A stretch of 64,000 nt of DNA from assembly GCF_004798865.1 (NCBI RefSeq), contig NW_025336480.1, positions 22,723,206 through 22,787,205 of the forward strand. The letters run 5' to 3'. Origin of the DNA: Varanus komodoensis (lineage: Eukaryota > Chordata > Lepidosauria > Squamata > Varanidae). This document shows positions 59,056-64,000 of this stretch, piece after piece (position 1 is the first letter of the stretch; each line of letters begins with the position of its first letter). The translations under genes were made by a program, and so were the position numbers. The notes beneath the pieces were generated by a model that saw nothing but the letters and a program-made list of their open reading frames with translations, was not told the origin of the DNA and ran no database searches.

Positions 59056-61314
59056 CTGCACCAAAGTATACAATTTGAATACCATTGAAATGAATGGTAA
59101 AAATAAAAGAAAAATGAAAAATGTAGAGCTGGTAGAATCATATTTGCTCTACACACCTCAGCCAATAACAGGTTATTTAGTCCCTGAGGCAAAATAACTT
59201 TTCAGAGTTGTGATGACAATAGTACCTTTGAGGATGACAAGAGTATCCAACACATTTATGCATTTATGTATTTAATCCTTGGCTGTTCATTTTGCCAGGA
59301 TGGTCAAGGCAGTTTATGTTTAAATACTGAAACAGAGGACTACCACCTGCCCAAACATCAAACTATAGTTCTTTCAGGGCAGTTACCCATGAGTCCCCTG
59401 GTCTGGGCCGCTCCCCTTCTTCCTTCCTCAGAGCATCTTGGTCTTAAATAGGCCCAGAGAAGGTGTTCAGGCTGTTGACTGGTCCCTTCAGTTGCTGATG
59501 CCAAGAGCATTCTGGCCAGGAGTAATATTTATTGCCAGTCACTGGCATTTATGGTAGGATGGAATTCTAAAGTAATAACAATGGTGGGATCCAAATATCA
59601 GTTAAGATCCTGCTGGATGGAGCAATCCTAATCCCAGTTTGACTGGCTGTGGGGGGCAGATTTGAGTGGGAGGAAGGAGCACAGCTTCACTGGCATGGGG
59701 CTGACTTATCCAGCACAGGAAAATTATCATGGGTGCTATTCTCAGCAGTGGTAGTTGACCAAGGTTTCAAAATAGTTCATGGGGGTGGGAGTAAGTAGAA
59801 TTAGGGTGCAGGCCCTGAGGAGTTCATATAACTAGCCCCTTAAAAACTCCAGCTTGATGGATCAAAATCCCCCTTTGCTCAGGGTGGGTGGAGGATTTCT
59901 AAAATTAAGATCCACCAAAGACTGCTAATGCTACCCTCAAACCTTACTCCCTGGAGGATGCAAACTGGCTGGGATGTGGGAGTGAAGATCTGTGCCTTCC
60001 GCAATTCACTCCCCACCTACGGACTCCCCTGCCTCCTGGGACTGTTGTTCAGGAGCTGAGTGCGGGCAGTGATTTTTGGCATGTGCATTTCTTCACTCAG
60101 ATTTGAGCAGTGTGCAGGTGAAAGCCTTGCAGATGTCAGGCTGTAGACCCATCTTCTGGCCACCCAGGTGGCACTGGTGGCTGCTCCTTAACTAGCATTA
60201 GGTCGCTGGGTTGAGCTACCCCTTACACTTCCCACAGTATTCCAGAGTGATGCTAGGCTGGGGCATTCGGGCGAATGAAACTGGATTCAAGATCGTGGCA
60301 CTGCTCAAGGGAAAACAAAACAGCAGGCACCCTAGGGCTGGTGTCCCCAAGTTGACGCTTCCAGGATGCTCTGCGTCTGCCCACTGTCCAAGGTGCTGGG
60401 ACTTCCTGGCACGGAGAGATGACAAACAGGCCAGGCCTGGGATAGGCAGCCATTGGAAGTCCTTTGGACTTTAAGGACACTATGCTGGGCACCTGCCCAA
60501 AATAGCTGCCATGGGAGATGAGGCCAATCACAATAGAGAAGGAACGTGCCCAAAAGGCTGAGTGCAAGCCAGGGTGGGGTTTGAGACTCATTTCTTTAGA
60601 CTGATCACTTTTAGTGCCCTCACTTTGCTTTGAAGCAACGCCAGGTACGCGTAAGATGCCTGGTTGAGGGAAGGCCTCTCAGAAGTTGTCCAAGGAAGCA
60701 CCAGGAAAGGTGCCCAGGGCGGTGTCACATTCTTCACCTCTGGAATAAACAATATTGGTAAGGCACACAGCGTGCCAGGTGTCAGCACGCCAAATGTGCA
60801 ACCCAAATTTAATCATGATGCAATCCAAATATACGTTTTATTTACATGTCACATATGTGCATTATGTTGGTGTAATTGCAACATTCAAGTTGGATTTTCC
60901 GGGTGCACACCTAGAGTCCAGCCCGATGGACCCTGGCTGCTTTGCACATGCCTCCCCTAGTTTTTTCCTCAGCAGCTCTTCTGTGGTATCATGAAAGAAG
61001 TCCTGGGAAAACATGTGAGGGTTACAAATGGAGGAAACAATGAGTAAACCTTGCCATACAAATCCAGGAATGAGGCAAAGAAAGTGCACAATATAAGCCT
61101 CATCTCAAAGCAACCTGAATCACTCAGGGCTCGATTACTTGCTGTTGGATGGGCTTGGTAATCTTGCTGTCTGACTGAAATTGACATCCGGGTGCAAGAC
61201 TCCTAGAATGGACATTTTGGAAGCAAATGCCACAAAGGCAAGGAAATATTTGCCTCTGTAATCTGACCTGGGGGAAAATGATGGTGGGCAGTGCATAGTT
61301 ATTCTAGTGATATG

Positions 61315-61660
61315 TGGGAAGTGTACAATAAAAACCTTGAGAAGGGAAGACTGAAGGAAGACATGATAGCACTCTTCAAGTACTTGAAAGGTTGTCACAA
61401 AGAGGAAGGCCAGCCACTCGTCTTGATCATCCCAGAGCTCGGGGCATGGAATAATGGGCTCAAGTTACAGGGAGCCAGATTCTGGCTAGATGCCAGGAGA
61501 AATTTCCTGACTGTTAGAGCAGAACGACAGAGGAGCCAATGGCCTAGGGAGGATGTGGTCTCTCCCACACTGGAGGCATTCAGGATGCAACTGGAAAGCC
61601 ATCTGAGAGGGCTGGTTTAACCTGGAGTTCCTCTGGCTCCTTCCAACTCTACTATGGAAC
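61315..61660 (+). mobile_element. CR1 LINE 3' fragment
   Basis: AACCTTGAGAAGGGAAGACTG, coding DMIALFKYLKGCHKEEGQP, then AGATGCCAGGAGAAATTTCC and GGCTCCTTCCAACTCTACTATGG. It is colinear with the copy at 36,800 but lacks the terminal ATTCTATG repeat. Confidence 0.87.
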
Positions 61661-61944
61661 ACTTTTCTGGAGGGCTTTGTCTGTGGACAATAGTATTACT
61701 CCAGAACAGGAATATTAGTGATCTGATCACCTGAATCCTTGCTTCCTGGCACACAAAAATGTATCCTCCACCCCTATCCCCCCAATTTAGTATTTTTTCT
61801 CTTATCTTCTTTAGTTTTTTCTGGTCTTCCTACATATCTCACTGAAATCAAAGACTGGATTCTCATCAATTCCAGACTGTAGCATAATTTAATGATCAGA
61901 AAGAACATCAGCCCCAAAATATGATATACCTGTTTTTAATCTTT

Positions 61945-62133
61945 CCTGCAAGGAACCCAAGATAGTATATGTAATCCTCCTCCTCCTCTCCATTCTATCC
62001 TCACAACAACCCTGTGAGGTAGGTTAGGCTCAGAGTCAATAACTGGCCCAAAGTCACCCAGTGAGATTCATGGCTGAGGAGGGATTAGAACCCAGATCTC
62101 CCAAATCCAATAATCTAACCACACTGGATCTCA
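61945..62133 (-). mobile_element. MIR-like SINE
   Basis: Antisense: CTGCAAGGAACCCAAGATAG tail side, CACAACAACCCTGTGAGG, GGCCCAAAGTCACCCAGTGAG, AACCCAGATCTCCCAAATCC. It lies in BFSP1 intron 1. Confidence 0.85.
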
Positions 62134-62719
62134 GTTGCAATTTTTTTCCTCATTACTGTCATTCATTATAATTATTGTAATAAATACTGAACAAATCTTA
62201 ATTTATTGATTCAACTGTATTTGTTAATTTTGCTTTTCTAAATTGGTTTCTGGTATAGTGTAAAATGATGATTTTTATGCCAAACACACTGGACATATTC
62301 AGATATAAAACGAACATAACCATGGTTGAGCATTATGTGAATGAACTTGGTCTCCTCTTAGATTTAGACACCCTCCTTCCCCTCTTCTTCCCTTGTACAG
62401 CCAAAAGCAAATGTTTGGACATTTTTGCTTTCACTTTTAGCTACCTACAGTGCGTCATTTCATCTGAACTGGGAACTACAGTTAAGATTAACACTAATTG
62501 TGGTCATTTTAAGCAAGCCACTTTCATAGACTACAGTGGCCAGTTGGGTTGAGTTAAATTAATCATCAGTTATGTTAATTCCAGAGCTCATTTCCAGATG
62601 ACCAAAACACAGTTTGGGGTTACCTCTGAATGAAGTCGTGGAATAGGAAGCGGAGGTCCAATGGAGTCATTTCCCTTCTTGCAGTGCTCACACCCTTTGT
62701 TCGTTTTTCTTCTTTGTAG

Positions 62720-62780
62720 ATACCGAAATGAATGTGAGTACCAGCAGATGCTGAAAGCTACTCTCGAGCGGCTTAACAAG
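62720..62780 (+). CDS. BFSP1: BFSP1 (filensin) exon 2
   Basis: A pyrimidine-rich tract ending in TTTGTAG precedes the exon and GTGAGT follows it. Spliced to exon 1 (phase 2 junction, AA+A giving Lys) it adds YRNECEYQQMLKATLERLNK, residues 125-144, which aligns with human filensin [21 protein letters not shown] in coil 1B. The exon is 61 bases, the same length as exon 2 of type III intermediate-filament genes such as vimentin, so the ancestral gene structure is kept. It ends in phase 0. The next expected exon, encoding a sequence like EADEALLHNLRLQ, is not seen between here and the right edge, so the gene continues outside the window. Confidence 0.93.
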
Positions 62781-64000
62781 GTGAGTTCATCTTATCGGAT
62801 GTAACAGGAGGGCCTAGTGACATTGCTCCGCCATGGCTTGTATGTTCACACGGTCACTGGAGCTCAAGTCCAGAACAACTTTTGATTGGCCAGGTTGCAA
62901 CTGTGGTTTATCTTACCTCTGAGGCCAAACTCTTGGTGTGGTTAACAAACTACCCACAACCCTAAAAGAAGCCATGGGTTCGCCGTGGTTTGTTAACCAC
63001 TCGAACCACCAAGTGTGCCAGATTCTGATGACTGCATAAGCCCCAGACACAGTAGAAATATTAAAAATGGCCACAGTAGGCTGCTTGATCTTGCGGACTG
63101 GTCCATGGTCATTAGTCAGCAGGTGACACTTGTGCATTCCCATGTCACACTACTGCTCTTGCAGCGGACACGCTAGCTTGGGGTTTAGTGAATGGCCCCT
63201 TCCCTGCTTTAATGGAACACTCTTTGGGAATGAAAAATGTCATTATTAAAATGTGTGCTCAAATGCACATGTAAACACACACATGAGACACAGACACACA
63301 AAGACAGGAAAAGCCTTAAATGAGTTTGTTCTGAATTATTTCAGTCAATAGTACTGGATGGCTGTGTAAAAAAAAAAAAAAAACATGATGTAAGTAGAAT
63401 TTGTACGTCAGCCATGTGAAATCATGTACTCAGATTGCCTTCTGAAGGACTGAATGTACTCTGTAGGCAAGCCAGCACTATCCCTTTTATATAAACCCAG
63501 ATATTCTCCATGGCAAAGAAAAGAGACACACGAACTGTTCAAGGGGGACTGTTTTCAAGCAAAATTTAAAATACGCTTTCTTGGCCAAGCATCCTCTAAA
63601 ATTAAACCTGCACTGGGGGCAAACAGGAAAATGGTTTGATTAGGCCTTTATGGTACAAAACCCGAAAGAGTAATTCACATCTCTGGAGAAAGTTTATTGT
63701 TTTTCTTCTTGAAACACGATGGTCCACAATTGAAATTTAATAGCTGTATACCCTCCTGAATAATTTTCTTTCTTATGCATTGAAGACATGTTCTCTTCTA
63801 GCTCTATTTTTAATGGCTAATCTTTTTGTGCTTGTTTTTGTTCTACAGTTGATGCATTACTTTAGCGTGTTTTCCTCCATCACTTGGGGAAATCACAAAA
63901 GAGATTCTGCTCCAGGTCGATTGGCATAATTATCGTCATTTCTTAACTTATATTTTGATGTTCATTCTCTATTATTTCATACTTCAGGAGTGTGTGTGTG
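62781..64000 (+). other. BFSP1: BFSP1 intron 2, partial
   Basis: It starts with donor GTGAGT and runs off the window. It contains the palindromic segment at 62,932, a 16-A run at 63,368-63,383 and a (GT)n at the very end. Exon 3 is not visible. Confidence 0.8.
62932..63013. repeat. Palindromic MITE-like segment
   Basis: CTTGGTGTGGTTAACAAAC and GTTTGTTAACCACTCGAACC form inverted arms (core TGGTTAACAAAC/GTTTGTTAACCA perfect). It is located in BFSP1 intron 2, about 150 bases after exon 2. Confidence 0.6.

Larger units (their letters stand above)
57934..62719 (+). other. BFSP1: BFSP1 intron 1
   Basis: This 4,786-bp intron is bounded by GTAAGT and a polypyrimidine-TAG acceptor. It contains a palindromic-element fragment near 58.6 kb, short LINE/SINE tail remnants near 59.0 and 59.3 kb, a CR1 3' fragment (61.3 kb) and a minus-strand SINE (61.95 kb). 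I see no additional exon in it. The stretch 59.4-61.3 kb shows nothing I can classify. Confidence 0.85.

Overview
The window reads as nuclear DNA of a squamate reptile (lizard or snake). It holds one recognisable host gene, the 5' end of BFSP1 (lens filensin), at the far right. The rest is a long gene-poor stretch filled with the retroposon mix known from squamates: BovB (RTE-clade) LINEs, an L2-like LINE family, CR1/L3-like LINE remnants, tRNA-headed MIR-like SINEs and several small palindromic DNA-transposon derivatives. I cannot name the species. Nothing bacterial, viral or organellar is present.

Layout. 1-21 kb: old, short L2, CR1 and SINE fragments, plus a well-defined 436-bp non-autonomous hAT-like element (5,102-5,537) with an exact 8-bp target duplication. 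21.6-23.1 kb: a young, 5'-truncated L2-like LINE whose reverse transcriptase frame is still open for 431 codons. 24-31 kb: CR1 and L2 fragments, a palindromic element and two GC-rich stretches I cannot classify. 31.4-34.8 kb: a nearly full-length BovB on the plus strand with a SINE inserted in it, followed by a CT-rich microsatellite and an assembly gap. 36-46 kb: L2 tail, CR1 3' end, SINEs and palindromic elements. 47.5-50.6 kb: a second BovB in opposite orientation, also with an assembly gap. 51.9-53.3 kb: a CR1/L3-like remnant split by an 843-bp solo LTR. 57.56-62.78 kb: BFSP1 exons 1 and 2 separated by a 4.8-kb intron; exon 3 lies beyond the right edge.

How the parts relate. BFSP1 is expected to be a lens fibre-cell gene, and its first two exons (371 coding bases, then 61 bases) follow the intermediate-filament gene plan. 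The L2-like LINEs and the SINEs end in the same kind of short 3' hairpin, whose paired bases differ between copies while pairing is kept; this is the strongest structural signal here and fits SINE mobilisation by the L2 machinery. I found no convincing undescribed multi-gene system. The most interesting items are that hairpin, a stop codon shared by both BovB copies, the nested insertions, and two unclassified GC-rich repeat segments.
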